DNA of 64,000 bases from Collybiopsis luxurians FD-317 M1 (GCA_000827265.1 KN834813.1:75815-139814); one strand, 5' to 3'; counted from the stretch's first letter, positions 22,178-36,349 are shown. Notes: generated by a model not told the origin, from the letters alone. Program-made: numbers and translations.

Positions 22178-23379
22178 AAGGGAGGGACTCCGAGATAGTT
22201 TCTGTGGGAGGCTTCAAAATAGCATCTAGTAGTGCGATGGAGACAGAAGTACCAGAATATTACGCAACTGGAGTCACAGTATTCCTAGGGGAGATAACCA
22301 GAATACGTACATATCTACATGCGATCAGTTCTTTCTCATTTCAGCTTACAACCGTTTGCGTAGTTCTGTGCTCCTTCGGAATCTGTATTTGTGTAATGAT
22401 GCATAGGGACCTCAGGTGCCATAACTGCAGCGGCGGCACTTTTCCTCGACACTTTCTCAATGACCACTACGATTTCTGGCCCTAGCTTTCTTCTTCTTGC
22501 AGCCAGCTCTGTAACAACGCCATTATATATCAGATTCTTCGTACCAATTTCGGTGGGATACACAAGAACTTGAGGATGGCCCAGTACCTCGGACTCTCGG
22601 ATGAACATGTGATCGTGAAGTCTCTGCACTTGCTGTGACGCGCCGGTATATACTATATTCTTTCAGAGTAGTGAAATTACAAGATGTCAATATATTACCC
22701 CAAAACTACATGCAGAGAGTTTGGATCAATTTGGTAATATGGATGTACAAATACATCTGACTTGGAAAGAAATATGAAAATTCGATTACAACGAACACTG
22801 TAAGAGCATCATGGTATTCTTGACGAATCATGTATTGTTCACTACAGGTGCTGTGGAAAATCCACATTTTGGATGGGACTGAGATGTGTGGATGAGAATT
22901 CTCAACATTCAATTGTGAAAAATCAGTGTTGGGATTTTCTGTGCTTCGAACGAAGGGCATGGTGGTGGTAGATAAATCAATATCTGGCTCCGCCTTGGGG
23001 GAGGGGGGAATAACCAGGCTCAAACAGTCACAAAGGGAACGTAGAACCCGACCGACGACTGTCCCCGTCGAGTATATGCAAAAAATAGATGAAACGTACA
23101 CTAAATCTAATTCTTACTCGCCATTGTCATCTGAACCAGTTTCCTGTCCTTCCAAAATGTCCGAACCAGTTTCGAGCAAGCATTTCCATTGCTGTGGACC
23201 CACTGCTCAGCGCTCAGCGCTCAGCTTGCGCAAAGGCCGCCGCCTGTCCATTTCAAATATTTCGAAACTGCCTCAACGCTAGCCCTGTTCCTGTCGTCCC
23301 AGATACTTAAATGAGCTTCCCTTGAAGATTAGCCTTTCCTCCAACTATCGGCTGGTCCGATATTTTTTATCTTTGCAAT
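22178..23379. other. Intergenic LYS4 to metalloprotease, with a mariner-like end
   Basis: I recognise no gene. At 22347-22400 the sequence TACAACCGTTTGCGTAGTTC and the following CTTCGGAATCT resemble the terminal repeat of the MITE at 16804. No convincing partner end was found, so this is a solo or diverged element end. Confidence 0.4.
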
Positions 23380-24537
23380 ATGCGTATCTCCACTCCTTTG
23401 TCTTCCTTAGTTCTCCTAACAGTGTCGCTCGTGCGATCCGCCCCAACGTCTACGTTAAATCCCCTGGTAGAAAAATTGGTCAATATCGAGATGAGTTGTC
23501 AAGCCGATAATGCCCACCATGAAAAAGTCAAGCTCAGCTTTTCGGATGCGTACGACATGGCGAAAGAGGGTAAAGGCTTGCAGGTCGAAGATGTTGCGTG
23601 AGTTTTTAATCGAAGATCATCCAAACAACTCGACTCTTTGAGAGCGCACCACAATGAACCTTTTGGATAAATGTCCTAACAACTTTATTCCTACATAGAT
23701 TCAAAAATTACTTTCTGGAAGATGAAATTAACATCACCCCGAACATGTACGATTCCATCCTTACCGGAGGAGGCAAGAACAAAAAGTTCAATGTTGCATG
23801 CGTTCTGAAGTTGAACACGGTAGAGGAATGCCAGGGCAAGTGAGTATATTTGCTTTCATTTTGGGAGGCCTAGCGGTATGAATCTGACTAATACCTATGC
23901 GCGATCTCCAGTATTGCATTTGTCAAGCAACGAGAGGGTGATCCTGAAGAAAAGATGTATCTATGCCCAATGTTCTTCGGGATCTTTCCGCCCGATCAGA
24001 GCAATCCCTCGCAGACCGACCTTCATTTTTCATCGAAGAGGTGGGACGAGTCCGGGTGGTGCACTGCTCCTCCCCATAAGCTTGGGAATATGATGGTGGC
24101 GGGACGAGCCCCGTTGCATGAGATGACCCACTTCAAATTCATCGCCTCAAAGGCCTTGGGCAAAATGGGTGCTGGGTACGTCTGCTTCCCTTCTCTCGTT
24201 GATTCGGACCTTCATCATACCTTTTAGTGGAACGTTTGACATTACAGGCGTGAAAGATGAGAAGTATCCACAGCTCTGGGTTGGCTGGCCTCCACGAATC
24301 GCTCGAACGTTGAAGACTCGCTGGGAAGTCTTTCGAAAGGGCATGAAGGGAGCCACACAACCTCCCCTCCGGACTATTATGAATGCCGAAAGCTATGCCG
24401 TTGCTGCGCTCGGTGAGTCTTGATTTTGTAAACATTCGATGCTTTCTTTAATGTTTGCGCCTACTATAGAAAAAACTTTTGCTGTTAGGTGCAAAGACAA
24501 GGGATTCAAACCGTCGCAAGTCGCGGCGGTCATTTGA
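23380..24537 (+). CDS. Secreted M35-like (deuterolysin / lysine-specific) metalloendopeptidase
   Basis: Five exons, 23380-23597, 23699-23839, 23912-24175, 24228-24412 and 24470-24537, give 291 aa with consistent phase. The N-terminus (MRISTPLSSLVLLTVSLVRS) is a typical signal peptide. The zinc site HEMTH lies near residues 189-193, followed by GTFD and KDEKY, which fit the third-ligand region of aspzincins. NAESYAVAAL near the C-terminus matches the NADxYA segment seen in fungal lysine-specific endopeptidases. Cysteines in YLCPMFF, GWCTAP, VACVL and RCKDK could form disulfides. Secretion and zinc-dependent proteolysis follow from the family; the substrate is unknown. Confidence 0.75.
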
Positions 24538-27500
24538 GCTAGTCCAGTTCGGTTATAGGAAGAAAGGAAGGGAGGCGTTGATTGTACTAGGTTCAGTCAG
24601 AGGAGGATCAGAGGAGACCGCAACGTTTATGTGATCCGAGTGCGCATGTATGGCGACTCACATGCTGGACTTTTCTTCATGTGAATACAAGGATCAAGAT
24701 ATACAAATTACAATGCGCGAAGCAGCTTCAATTTAATCGAAGAGTGAAAAACGTAAAAAGTAGGCACATTGCTGAGAGTGCCGTGCCGAGAAACCACCAA
24801 TGCCATTTCTCGGATCAATTTTTTGAGCTCCGACCTACACGCGAATCCAAGTACACGAGGTGCGAATATTCAAGCTTAGCCTCATTCTTGTCAATGCTAC
24901 GACGAATGACTGTGCCTCCACGAAGCCTCTCTGTCCCCCTTTTTCCCCTGGAATTACGTAGTCTTTGTATGCACTCATTGACACTCCTCTATGCCCTTTT
25001 TGCAAGTCTCGTGCAAGGTTATTTGTGACCAGCGACACTGAGTGCCCGTTGACCCCGGTGGTACAGAGCTTTGTCGAGCACTGCAAGGGCCCGGGATTGC
25101 CTCCAGACACGGAACCGAGTCCAGGATATTTTTGTCCTTAGGATTCTCTAGATACATTCACATTAATGGAGAAGAATCTCTCGGGACGTATGCCGGAGTC
25201 TGGAGTTGAACAAAGTTTCTACTATGTCTTCATCATCCTCTGTGCCAGAATCGTTCAGCATTGCAGACTGTGCTCGGTGCCAGAATTCCTCCGCATAGTT
25301 CTGTCCCCAAATCATGCTTCTCCTATTCTCACTCGCCCTGTGTTCTGATCTTGGCGTGCAGCATTATTATTACATCTCAAGTTGGTTCAACATCTTACAT
25401 CTTAAACTTGCTCAACATCGGTATAGAAAATGGCCCGAAGATCAATCAGATACGACGATTTAGCAATCCCCTGCGGTCATCAACCTTAATAAAGGTCCAG
25501 ATGATCCCTGGCCTATGTACCCTCCACGTTCTGACAGCCCTCATGGAACGGGTGAAGTAGCTTCCGACTGACTGTTCTCAAGTCCATCTCTGATGCTCAT
25601 CTGATCTAGTTGTTCATTCTTCCTCCCTATGCTCGGGGCCATTTGATCAATGCTGATGTGGTCTTGTTCATTCTGGCTATGGTCTGTTCCGCATTCGAAA
25701 TTATCTGCTTCCTTGCCTTGTTAGCATACACTCACGGTTTATCGAAGCTGTTGTTTCCAACTTCTGTGCATTTTAGCCTAGACAATTATCTCGAAGTTTC
25801 AACTCTACTGTCGAGGGAAAGAAGGCAGCACCACACCGAAGTAGATGGGTTGCCAATGTCTTTTGAATCATATAAAACAAAGGGCCTCGAAAGGAGGGGG
25901 GGAACCTATCAGTTTGCCTCACGGGTCAGCTTCATCAACGATAAGACTTGGGGGACCTCCTTTTTGAAGCCACGATATTCTGTGAGCTTAAACTGGTTCC
26001 AGGCCTTTTTTCCTTTGAAAACGATTCACGCAAATACATGCAAATGGGAATGACGGAATGTTATCTTTGCACTCTTTCCCATGCGTTGTAGCTCCCCTAC
26101 TCCTAAGCTTCATCTAAATCAGACTTAAAAAAGCATTTTACCCCTTCCAAAGGTGCCATAGGCATCTGCCACTCGGTCGCACGACATGCGGATGGAAAGC
26201 CAGGAAGTTTCCGTCATGTCCAGAAGATCGTTTTTGCGGCTTAATCGACGTTCTTTTTCCACCTGTGGAAAACTGACTGCCAAACCAGTTCCGTCTCCTA
26301 GGACTCATCATTCAGATATGCTTTGCACCCATACAGCCCATTCTAAACTTATTACACGCCAAACCTAAAGTCGTTTGCATTGCCAACTAAGAGGAACAGA
26401 GATTTGTTGATAGCTACCAGTAGCTGCAAATTCGAAAAGGAATAGTGCGAGTTAGGTTCGCTTATCTCCGTCCTCATATGACCATTTTCTGTAGGAGTAT
26501 CGCATAGAACGCCTCCAGACGCCTCCTCGTTTCCCTATTGCTGATCCGTCTCAACTATTAATTTACTGTTTCCATAGTTCTCTTGCATCTGTTTCATGTC
26601 ATATTCCGTCCTTCCAGACCTAGACTTGGAATATCGCAGAATCAGCCGGAATTTTTGCTTCGTTCAATTGTCCGTGGAGCGTCAGCGGTGCCTGAACGCC
26701 ACAGGTAACGAGCTGCCAGTCACAAGTATACTCTACCGTTTACCCTTGTCATAGCCATAGCCAGAAAACAGAACCCCTGTTATTCGTTTTGTTTCTGGCG
26801 GTGTCGGTCCAACTCAGATTGCTTTTACCCCTAGAATAATACGGCGAAAAGACGGGATAAAGCTTGCGGACGATTTACCCAGCGTCTCACGCTAAGTCTA
26901 AGCACGCGACTCGAAGAGTGCTATGTGAATGATCAGGGAAATCGAACGGATTCGGAACGCAAAGCTCACGGGAGACGAGATGGGGCTAAATTAGGTATAG
27001 CATAGTCTCTTAATTCATCATCCTTGAATGCGCTATCACCGTTTTGTCTCAATGATAATTCGCTTCACGCATACAGGGTTGGTAACGCCAGTCCGTTGGA
27101 CGGACATCTAGTGGCAGAACCGGGTCAGCAAGTCTTGTCCGTGTATGCAGGATCCAGGACGGGAGCAATGGAGAATCTGATGTTGCTCTTGACTAGGCTC
27201 GTGAGCATGGTTTATTGCGCATCCGCAAAGTCAGGCCACTTGGACCAACTCTTTGGCGTAGACGCTTGCAATACGCAAGGCTCTGCAGCTAGCTGAGTAG
27301 CATAGCCGAGAAAATGTCCCTCAATTCGGATCCTCGTGATCCATCAAAGAACTGTATGCAATTGAACATGCTTTAGATACCACCTCACCAATCAAAGCCA
27401 CTGATGCGCGAATTTCTTCAGAACCTAGAAGATCGTCAATCTTTTCACATAGGTCACCACCAACGTCGGAATGCTGGATAAGCTGCTCAAGCTCGGGATC

Positions 27501-30500
27501 CCGGATTACCTTAAACGCGTCCATCCCTCGCATCGAATCTCTATCACGAATCTGCTCATCAAAACTACGTATGTGTACACAGTGCACATATGAAATTGGA
27601 CTTCATCAAGCCGTCATATTACAGGACACAGCATTGCCACAAATAAATGGACTCTTCCAGGTGGGCTTCCCACTTCTGTCAACTTTCGGGTTTTTACTTA
27701 ATACATTTCTCCTCCGATGTCAATTGATATAAATATAAATGTATACGGGGAGATTTTCGACAGAAGACAATTGTTCCGTGGAGAGAATCAATCATTCAAC
27801 GATATCGAAACGCGGGTACGTCGTCTCAAACGTGGCAACCATGCCAGGCCATGCCCTGCGGCTATTCCAAAGCAGGGACCTGGTGGAAGGACAGGAGAGC
27901 TGTGATTACGAGTCCGAGGACGTGTGGGGGGGCGAAGAAAGATCAACGTAGAAGGCGTGTATAGCATTAAAATTTTCGTTTGTAAATCAGTACTGTAGCG
28001 GTGTACGGGAGCGAATAAGATTTAGAGAGGTGCAATGGACTGTGTGGGGTGTACGTAGTGCGTTTTTATGTAACTGATAGACTGATGGCAGTCAAAAAGC
28101 AAAGATGGAAAATAAAAAATCGACCTCTGGGTAGATCACGGAGGAATTGACAGAATCATAACAGACATGAGTCATGATATATATGATATGTTATTATTAT
28201 TTTCTACGTAGTTCCCTGAAAAAATTGAAATTTGTGGCTTCGGTAAATGCGACGCAGCTTGCAAGTTGACAGATCATCCCGACGGTAGAGCGGAACACGT
28301 CTCGGACGCGTCGTAACACGTGAAAAACGCGTATCTATGCCGGCAGCTGGTCGAGGTTCGAATTGGAAAGTTGCGAGTGGAAGATTGTCCTTTCATAGAG
28401 CTAATTTTCAAGTCGCATTCCCACTGCTATTTTGAGTCGAGCTTGTTGGTGTTCCCGCTGATAGAGATCTAAAGCTATGTACACATCTCCCGCTCTGTTC
28501 TCTGATTTGAATCTGCTCTAGCATCTTTCCGCCATTGAATGTTTGATTCAGGAATTAGGAATTTCTACAAAATTCAAGCTTTAGAATTTTTCTGAACTTG
28601 GTGATTTATTTGTTAGTGTTCAGTTACATGATGGGGATCAGCCTTTCTGTTTCCCTTGATTAAGTGCAGCAATATGGTCAAAGCAGGATATATCGACTCG
28701 TTTAGGTAGTGCTGTTTGGACGTGCCACCAGATCGCGGGGGCGATTGATTCAACGCCATCCCTAAGAAAGTCACACTTATTATGGGGATGACGGTTAATG
28801 ACGGTTGATTTGAACGTGCTCATTAGCAAACAAAAGCGTTAAATCCGGTCATTCGCAGTGTATGCGAATGTTGAAAGGTTTACTCTACCGTAATTAACAT
28901 ATCCCCTGTACCCATTTCCGGCTAGGTATGCTGCGGAAATATCTTGCGAGTAACCAAGTGAGGGGCGAGAGAGGGGCATATAGAGTCGAGAATAGGTGTA
29001 TATGTATCTCCATTTCTTTTATATATGTGGAGCATCTAGACTCTAAACGGGAACGGGACGGGCGGAGCTTGCGTATGTGGAAAACGATTTTTTCGGTCTT
29101 TTTAAGGGCATCAAAATGTCTATTCAGGTCTTTTCTCTTCCGGGTTGTTTACCATTCTTAAGTGCTGTCTAGTACGGCGCGTGGACCGAAAAGACAAATG
29201 TCGAATGGTATGGCTATGATCGGATAGACGGATAAAGTGCTCCATAAGAGGATTTGACTACCTACTTAGTTCCCGCTTGAGGCCAGACTTGAGCGGAATG
29301 GCCTCATATCAACTAACGCTGGGCGGTGTTGGCGAGCGGGAGGGGGAGTGGAGAGGGGGGGAATTTAATTGGACTCCAGCGCTTTTTTCGGAGTCCAGTA
29401 AACATATGGAAAGGTCTCAAGACTAGTTTTCTTGGAGAAGTAATAGCAACGACTGTGAATGCGACTATTGAGTTGTAAATCAGATTTAAACTCATCTCAC
29501 GGGCAATCGTGACCCATAGTGAGTAAGACGGCAGAAGATTAATGTGAGGATGCTGTTTAGTTACCGGGAGAGTGCCTATCAGCTAATGACGGACATTGTC
29601 CTATTACTTACCGTCGTTGAGACCAGGAGATTTCGGTCCGAGAGTATTGGGCTGTAGGCACAATCGATTTATTGTGCAAAACTTGCGGGCTCAGGAAGCC
29701 ACCCAAAAAATGAAAAAAATGAAAAGGATTATTAAGATGCGATTCCTACGGTAGACGAATGACAACAATCGAGCCAAGTCGACAAGTGGAAAGCATAGGC
29801 TTAATATTTTCTGATTTGAGAGTAGTGGCCTGCGTGGGTGAGATGTTACCCACTTTGGCGCAAACTATGTCATGGGTTTTTTTTCTCCGTACGCCTAAAG
29901 ATTGCCAAAGATAGCCATGAACATATCGATGAATGAATCTTGACGCCATAAGATATTTAGAAGAGTACCTGGCGCCACCGAGGGTGGGCATACTTGTAGG
30001 TTTAGTATATCATTGTGAGATGTACCAGCATCTCACGCACAGCGTTGATAAAGCCCAGCTTCTGCGTAGGCTGATATGATCAGGCGCCTTGTTCCCCTTT
30101 ACCTCGAATGTTCACGATGTCAATTTCAGGATGGTATAGATTCTGTCATTTTCTGCATCACCGCCCATTGTCAACTCAGAACATATACACGACGATGCGC
30201 TTTTTTCTGAGCCGTTCGTTGAGTAGAGGTCCCCCATGTACAGAAGCGAGCACCGGGTGGGACATTGTGAGATTCTCCCTATTACTCCGACGTACCTGGA
30301 AGAATATAGCAGGAGTCGTTCTCACCCCCGGAACGCGCGCTCTTCCTCCCATGTCGGAGGGAGGGTGCCTGCCGGAAGAGACTGGTGGTCTGGAAAGCAG
30401 GGCGTACGGAGTACTTACTGAGAAAAAGAACCAAAAAAAGAGACTGCCAGTTGGAGTATTGATATCGGCAGGAAATGAATGGATACTGGCAGTGCCTGCG

Positions 30501-30933
30501 CCAAACTTAAGGATTTGAGAAAAAAAGAGGCGGTACAAGGACCCTTGATGGGATTTGCTTAGTAATATTGATAATGACCCGGATTCCGGCCGGAAGCAGC
30601 TGGGTTACACCGCCCTATTCCCTCTCTGGACTGGCCAGGATCACTCATATCTTTCAATTCTTTTAGCCTTCAAAGGGTTATTCCACTACCTCCATCATCT
30701 CCACCTACTTCTCAGTCGAGTCCTTTTCTCTTCTACTCTTCTTCTTCGCTCCCTGTTGGACCAACCTGTCCGTTTACGATATTATTCCCCGTATTCAACT
30801 CGTCGAACTCGACCCAGTCGTCGAAGGCGAACCTTCAAATTTCCTCCTCATCGGAAATCGACCAACAGTCAACAAAGATCCTGCTGCTATCCATAACTAA
30901 CCTTAATCATCTACTATATCTTTATTAATCACC
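24538..30933. other. 6.4-kb gene-poor region
   Basis: No gene can be supported across this stretch. Frames inspected include 25679-26053 plus (124 aa with a hydrophobic start) and 27321-27587 minus (no ATG at its left edge). Neither shows recognisable motifs or clear splice partners. The last ~350 bp are rich in CTTCTTCTTC-type pyrimidine tracts typical of a fungal promoter and 5' UTR, and probably belong to Ste12. I see no tRNA and no clear terminal repeats. Confidence 0.5.
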
Positions 30934-33900
30934 ATGTCTCGAACCCAGCTTCATCCATTGCAGCTTAATTCTCTCCCCAGAACTCATGAACATGATGAAT
31001 ATACCGCTCGGCCTGGCGGTAATCGGTCAACTCTTTCTTGGACCACCAACCAAGACGATTCCAGACCCCCTTCCCCAATCATCGACCCTACTCCCGGTCT
31101 CCCCCTAGGTCTCTCTCGGCCTTTGGCCCCCTCTGAGCAGGAAAGGCTGGCCCATCTGGACAGGCTAAAATTTTTCTTGGCTACGGCCCCAAGTCGTTGG
31201 GACACTTCTAATGCAAATGCCTCAAGCTCTTCCTCAGATCCCTATCTTAACATGGGCATGGGAATGAACGCAGCTCATCATCCACCTGCCCACCCTGCCC
31301 TTAATCGGTTTCTCCTGCCGAATCAGGAGTATGTCACCTGCGTACTTTGGAATGGTCTCTATCATATCACCGGCACAGATATCGTTCGAGCCTTAGTCTT
31401 TAGGTAAATCTGTTTTTCATCTTTCATCTCGTCAGATCTTATCTGACCAAATTCCCATCTCCAGATTCGAGGCTTTCGGTCGTCCCGTACGCAACATGAA
31501 AAAATTTGAGGAAGGAGTCTTTAGTGATTTGAGGAATCTCAAGCCCGGTCAAGATGCTACCTTGGAAGAGCCGAAGGTCAGCGCCAATTTTTTTTTACTA
31601 TATTCGGAATGTTTTGCTCATATACTGTAGTCGCCCTTTCTCGACCTTCTATTCAAGTACCAGTGCATCCGGACGCAAAAGAAACAGAAGGTCTTCTACT
31701 GGTTCAGCGTCCCTCATGACCGGCTTTTCTTGGATGCTCTTGAACGAGACCTGAAGCGAGAAAAGTAAATCCCCATTCAATCCTTCCCTTATCATGTCAT
31801 TAATATTTTTTTTTTCCCGTAGAATTGGCCACGAGTCAACAACCCAGGTGGTCGGAGAGCCAGCTCAGAGCTTCGTTTATGACGGCGCCTTTAAACGGTC
31901 TCTTTACGAGCAGTTTGTTAAAGCTGCTGGAGGCAGAGACGGTGAGAGCGATCTGGAGCGTGTCGTTAGGGGCTTGGATGAAAACGGAATTAACGGCACT
32001 CCCGAAGACATGCAGAATGGAGAGATCAGTGATGCTGACAATGAGGTTAGCGGAGATGAAGCTTCTCTCGTTTCCGAAGCCGAAGCCTCCAAGGCTTCGA
32101 AAGCGAAGGGCGTCGGTGCTCCCGCTGCTAATAATCCGAATTCTCCATTTTTCAACATGTTCTCACTCTTCGAAGGTAGTCCCACATACAAGCAACGTCG
32201 GAAAAAGACTACTCGTCCCTCTGCCCTCTCTTCGACCGCCTTGGCATCCACTACCTCCGCACAACATGGCGTCATGGCAGATGAGATGGCCGCTAACGAT
32301 GGTAGATATGATCGCTACACTTACCCAACAGCTGGCGATCAGTATCCCTCGTATTCTGGAAACACCGCCTACGGCTATCATCCGAATTCCAGTCCCCCAG
32401 GCACGAATCACTTCCCTCACATGCGCAATGGGTACGGCCAAGAAGTCGGATATGGACAAGCGTATCAAGTAAACGGACTCAGCGACACAAGTACAGTTAG
32501 GGTGAAAGAGGAACCTGTCAGCGCCGCAGACATGTTTTTGAGACAGGCTCGGGGCGAATTGGTCAACGCAGCTGGACCAACGCCTGCGGAGATTAGGGCA
32601 AAGAGGCACAGCTACGCCGGTACAGGTTAGTACATTTCAGCTGCCGTCAAATTTCCTTCCACTTCAGTTATTGATACTGTCTTTACAGGTATTGATACCA
32701 CCTCTGTTCCTGTCTGGCTTGAAGGTAGATTCGCAGGAGTTGGCATGGCTGCTACCTCTGCTGCCCCTCCTCCACCTTTTGCTAGCCGAGGAAGGAGTCT
32801 AGACGACTCTATGGGCACTTCATCGCCTTACGTTCAAGCCCAGTCGAATCTCCCCTCTACAGCCGGACCATATCCATCCGGATCACCGCCCACCGGGCCT
32901 AGTCCTCCTGCTAGTGAACACTCCCCTCAAGCGGCTTCCGACTCCCCGCCAGGGACTGCCGAAGCCGCTGTATATCCCAATACCGTCGCAGTACCCGGTA
33001 CTTCCCCCTCCGGAGCGCCTACGACATTCAAAGCCTTTGCATGCCCTCTACTTTCCTGCGGGCGATATTTCAAGCGCATGGAGCACCTAAAAAGGCATCT
33101 GCGCACGCACACGCTCGAACGTCCATTCGCTTGTACGAACGAGGGGTGCGGGAAGAGGTTCTCCAGGAGCGACAATCTCGGGCAACATTCGCGGGTATGC
33201 AGAGGCGGCAAGTCCGATGCCTCGGACAGCGATGTCGAAGGTGTTGAAAGGCATTCCGAGGGCGGAAGTAGTCTCGGTTTGACTGGGATGGGGACTGAAT
33301 GGGGTGTCAATGTCGGCGAATGGATCAATTCGGAGATGGATGATGAAGCCGCAATCGATGCTTCGGGAAAGGAGGATGGGTCGAAGGGTGATTCGGAGAT
33401 GGAGGGCCCTTCGTCGAACATATCGGTACCGTTGAATATGTTTGGCGGCGCGAACGGAATGGGGATGGGTATGGGAATGAATTCCGGTGTGTCCGGTAAT
33501 GCTTATAGTGCACCCTTGGATGTACCCATGGAGATGTGTGAGGTGGAGCTTACCGGAGATGTGAGAGAGGTACATGGCGATGAGGAAGGTTTGGTAAGGG
33601 TGCATGTTCGAAGTGATTCCAGCGATGAAGGATATATCACTGGCGAGTCCGGTCATTATACTTCAGAGGTAAGCGTTCAATTTGCATTTGTGCTCTAAAA
33701 CACTGTCTAACGATGTTTTTTTTTGTAGCCGCAACAGAATGTCGAAAATTACAATCAACAGCCTTCTCACCAATTTTTCAACTCTGGAAGTTATATGAAC
33801 CATCCTCCTCAGCATCACTCTTCCCTTGATTCTCACCTTCATGCTCCCCATTCACATCACGTCCGTGCTCCTTCGCCTGGTCATTCGCTTGATTCACGCC

Positions 33901-34859
33901 TTGATGCTCAATCCCAATGGGCAATGCGCGGTACCCCTTCTCCTGCCTTCAGCACCATTTCGGTACCCGCTTTCACACCTAATAGGAATTCTTGGGCTGG
34001 TGGATCTCCGTCGAGGCCTCAGTCTTCATACATGAGACAAAGCTCGGGCGGAAGCAGCAACGATAACGCATATGGCGCTGATGATTCGTCTGTACCCTAC
34101 CATTCTCATATTCAGGGCATGAACCAGATATCTGTCTCTGCCCCTTCGCACAAGCTGTCCTTTGACCACGGCAACTTGTATCCTCCAGGTTTACTTGACC
34201 CCTCGAGCGCGTCGTTTGCTGGTTCAATGGGCGGCTTGAGTGTTGATTCTTCTACAGGTGGTGGTCCCGTGAGGAGACACCGAAGCATGACCCCCAGCTT
34301 GATGAGAACAGAAGGTGGAGTTGTGCGGAAGCCGACGAGTGGCGGTAGTCCTGGCGAGGGTGTGGTGCCCAATGGATACCATCCTTACGCCAGTAGCAGC
34401 CGAGCGAGCAGTTTGAGTCGAGGTGGAGGAAGCGTCCATTCAAGTCCGGCTGGCCTTCCGATCCCTCTTCCTGGGATGGGTATGCAGAGAAGCGAGAGCC
34501 GCGCGTCCAATTTGAGCGTTGAAGTTGCGGGTGCTGAACATCTCCAACACGCTCGTCAGATGTTGTCCAGGCCTGGTTCGGCGGATCCCAGCGCTGCCAT
34601 GAACTATCAGGGAGAGATGATGTATCGAACAGACTCACCAGCGTCGTTCCCAAATCATCTGCCGCCTGCTAACGGCCAGGTCACTGACAGCCCCGGGACG
34701 TTCACCATTGATTTGCCCAGTTCTTCGTACCAGCAGTCCTCGCATTTACATCACTCTGCTACCGTTCCAGCACCATCGCACTACGGGATGGACGACCACT
34801 TTGGTGTGCACAATATGAACGGTGGAAATTATTACCCACACCATGTCAGTACTATGTGA
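30934..34859 (+). CDS. STE12: Ste12 transcription factor (homeodomain-like + C2H2)
   Basis: Six exons, 30934-31403, 31465-31576, 31631-31764, 31823-32625, 32689-33668 and 33729-34859, give 1,209 aa. Residues ~55-245 are the Ste12 DNA-binding domain, with [53 protein letters not shown] and [20 protein letters not shown]. Around residues 620-680 lie two zinc-finger units, CPLLSC through HLKRHLRTH and CTNEGC through HSRVC, the second being C2HC-like. This is the arrangement of Ste12 in filamentous ascomycetes and basidiomycetes. The rest is low-complexity Ser/Pro/Gly-rich sequence. Ste12 acts in the nucleus downstream of mating and filamentation MAPK cascades. A near-identical copy of its DNA-binding exons is fused to kinase K2 at 52.2-53.1 kb. 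Confidence 0.93.
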
Positions 34860-35561
34860 AGGAAGGCCAGGAACGAAGAGAAAAGGGTAAGTTGAATTTT
34901 TTCTCACTGTTTATATACCGCACGCTGACCGAAAGCGTTTCGTTTTTTCCTTCCCCTGTTTCGCGCTTATCGCTTCTTCCTTACCCTCAACCCTTACGCC
35001 TTGTGTCTGTTTCAAATAGTTTCTTTTTCGCGCGTGCCGCCTTCCTTGCGCGTTTCATGCTTCATTGACGCCCTCGCGTGATTTCGCAAAATTTATTACC
35101 CACGTTGCTGGACTTGACGACACACGTCTCATCGTGGCTCCCTTCATTTCTCCAACATCGGAATGGATGCAGGATTGACATACTTCCATCTTTCATCTAT
35201 TTATCGCCCCCCCCTGCGTAAGTTTATTGTAATACCCCAATAATTATACCTGTAATGTATTTCTCCCCCGTCTTTGTTTCATCAGTCTGTAACTGTCAAG
35301 GTGTTGAATTTACTTTTTGTGTGTGCTGCTATACCGTATAAATATACCTGTCTTTTCTACCCCTACCCGTCTCACTTGCTGTTTGTTAACCTCTGTTTAC
35401 TTATTTCGTCCTTTCGTTGTCAATTACTCTACGATTTTGTTTATAAGCCCCCTTTCAGTTGATGTATATAGCTTTTAATTAATGCAGTCGGCCACAATAC
35501 AATACAAAATCTTTTATAACTGTTCGTTTTATCGAAACGTTCGAGACCCCCGAGCGGGGAT
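34860..35561. other. Convergent 3' flanks of STE12 and FMP46
   Basis: Probable 3' UTRs. The stretch around 34913-34990 (ACCGCACGCTGACCGAAAGC and the following pyrimidine-rich bases) recurs, diverged, near 48760 and 53905, marking STE12-derived relics in the kinase region. Confidence 0.55.
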
Positions 35562-36186
35562 CTAAGAAAACCAGCCTTTGGGTTGATCGACATTATCGTC
35601 CTTGGGCAATTCTCCGTCTCGGCGCTTTCGCAGCACCTCTAGCATACTCTTGACACCTTCAACGTCACCTATACTAGCCTTACCCGCCGTCCAGTCGACA
35701 ACAATAGGCCACTTCAAAGCGTTGGGATTCTTCGTTCCAAGTTCTTGGATTGCTGAAACTGATTGCGGAGTTTCCGACCCAGTGGGTGTGGAAGGGTGGG
35801 CCGAAAGGAAGAGCGACGAGGCCGATACGTGTTGTTGCGGAGACTCGACGAAGGACACGATCGTCCTGAGTTGATCTCGGGTGGGTACGGCCTCGACGAC
35901 TTCGAGTTTGTAGTCTAGTGGAGGAGAGGAGGGTTTTTCTGGGGGAAAAGGCCCGGATACTGCTGATCTTAGCAGGGTGAGAGCCTTTTGGGAAGGAGGG
36001 GAAGAGGGGTTGTGGCTTTCAATTGGGTTTCGGGTTTTGGATTGAATATTTCGAGAATTTGGATGAAGAAGGACACTTACAAGATTGTGAGTTCGGTCTG
36101 AGGGTTAGTATTCGTTAGATTAAACGTCTCTGACGGGCAGGAAGGCAAAAGAAACTTACTGCTACCCTGCGGAACGCGGAGAACAT
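35562..36186 (-). CDS. FMP46: Mitochondrial redox protein Fmp46-like (DUF1687)
   Basis: Three exons, 36160-36186 (27 bp), 36081-36097 (17 bp) and 35562-36015, give 165 aa with consistent phase. The joined N-terminus reads MFSAFRRVATELTIFHNPSS and continues PPSQKALTLLR, matching the thioredoxin-like opening typical of Fmp46 proteins. ALKWPIVVDWTAGKASIGD follows near the C-terminus. The family is annotated as putative mitochondrial redox proteins; the activity here is inferred. The gene is convergent with STE12. Relics of its first two exons and introns were copied into the flanks of the neighbouring F-box genes. Confidence 0.75.
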
Positions 36187-36349
36187 GATGATCTCAGTGC
36201 AAGGTGGTAATAAGCGCCGTTCACTAATTTTCGGCGCCTAATTTCAGCTCTTTGCCACAGTCTACTCATTCACTCAGTCGGTAAGCAGAGTGTGAGTGTA
36301 CCCTCTACACAGAACTCTTAAAATCCTCGTGAAGGTAAAAAAAAATAGC

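Noticed and set aside
25679..26053. 124-aa plus-strand frame with a hydrophobic start
   Set aside because: No recognisable domain, no splice partners and a low-quality codon pattern. It could be chance.
27321..27587. 88-aa minus-strand frame
   Set aside because: It opens with GTG, its possible upstream exon is unclear, and no motif is visible.
32163..33656. Long antisense frames across STE12 exons 4 and 5
   Set aside because: They are shadows of a codon-biased coding exon on the other strand.
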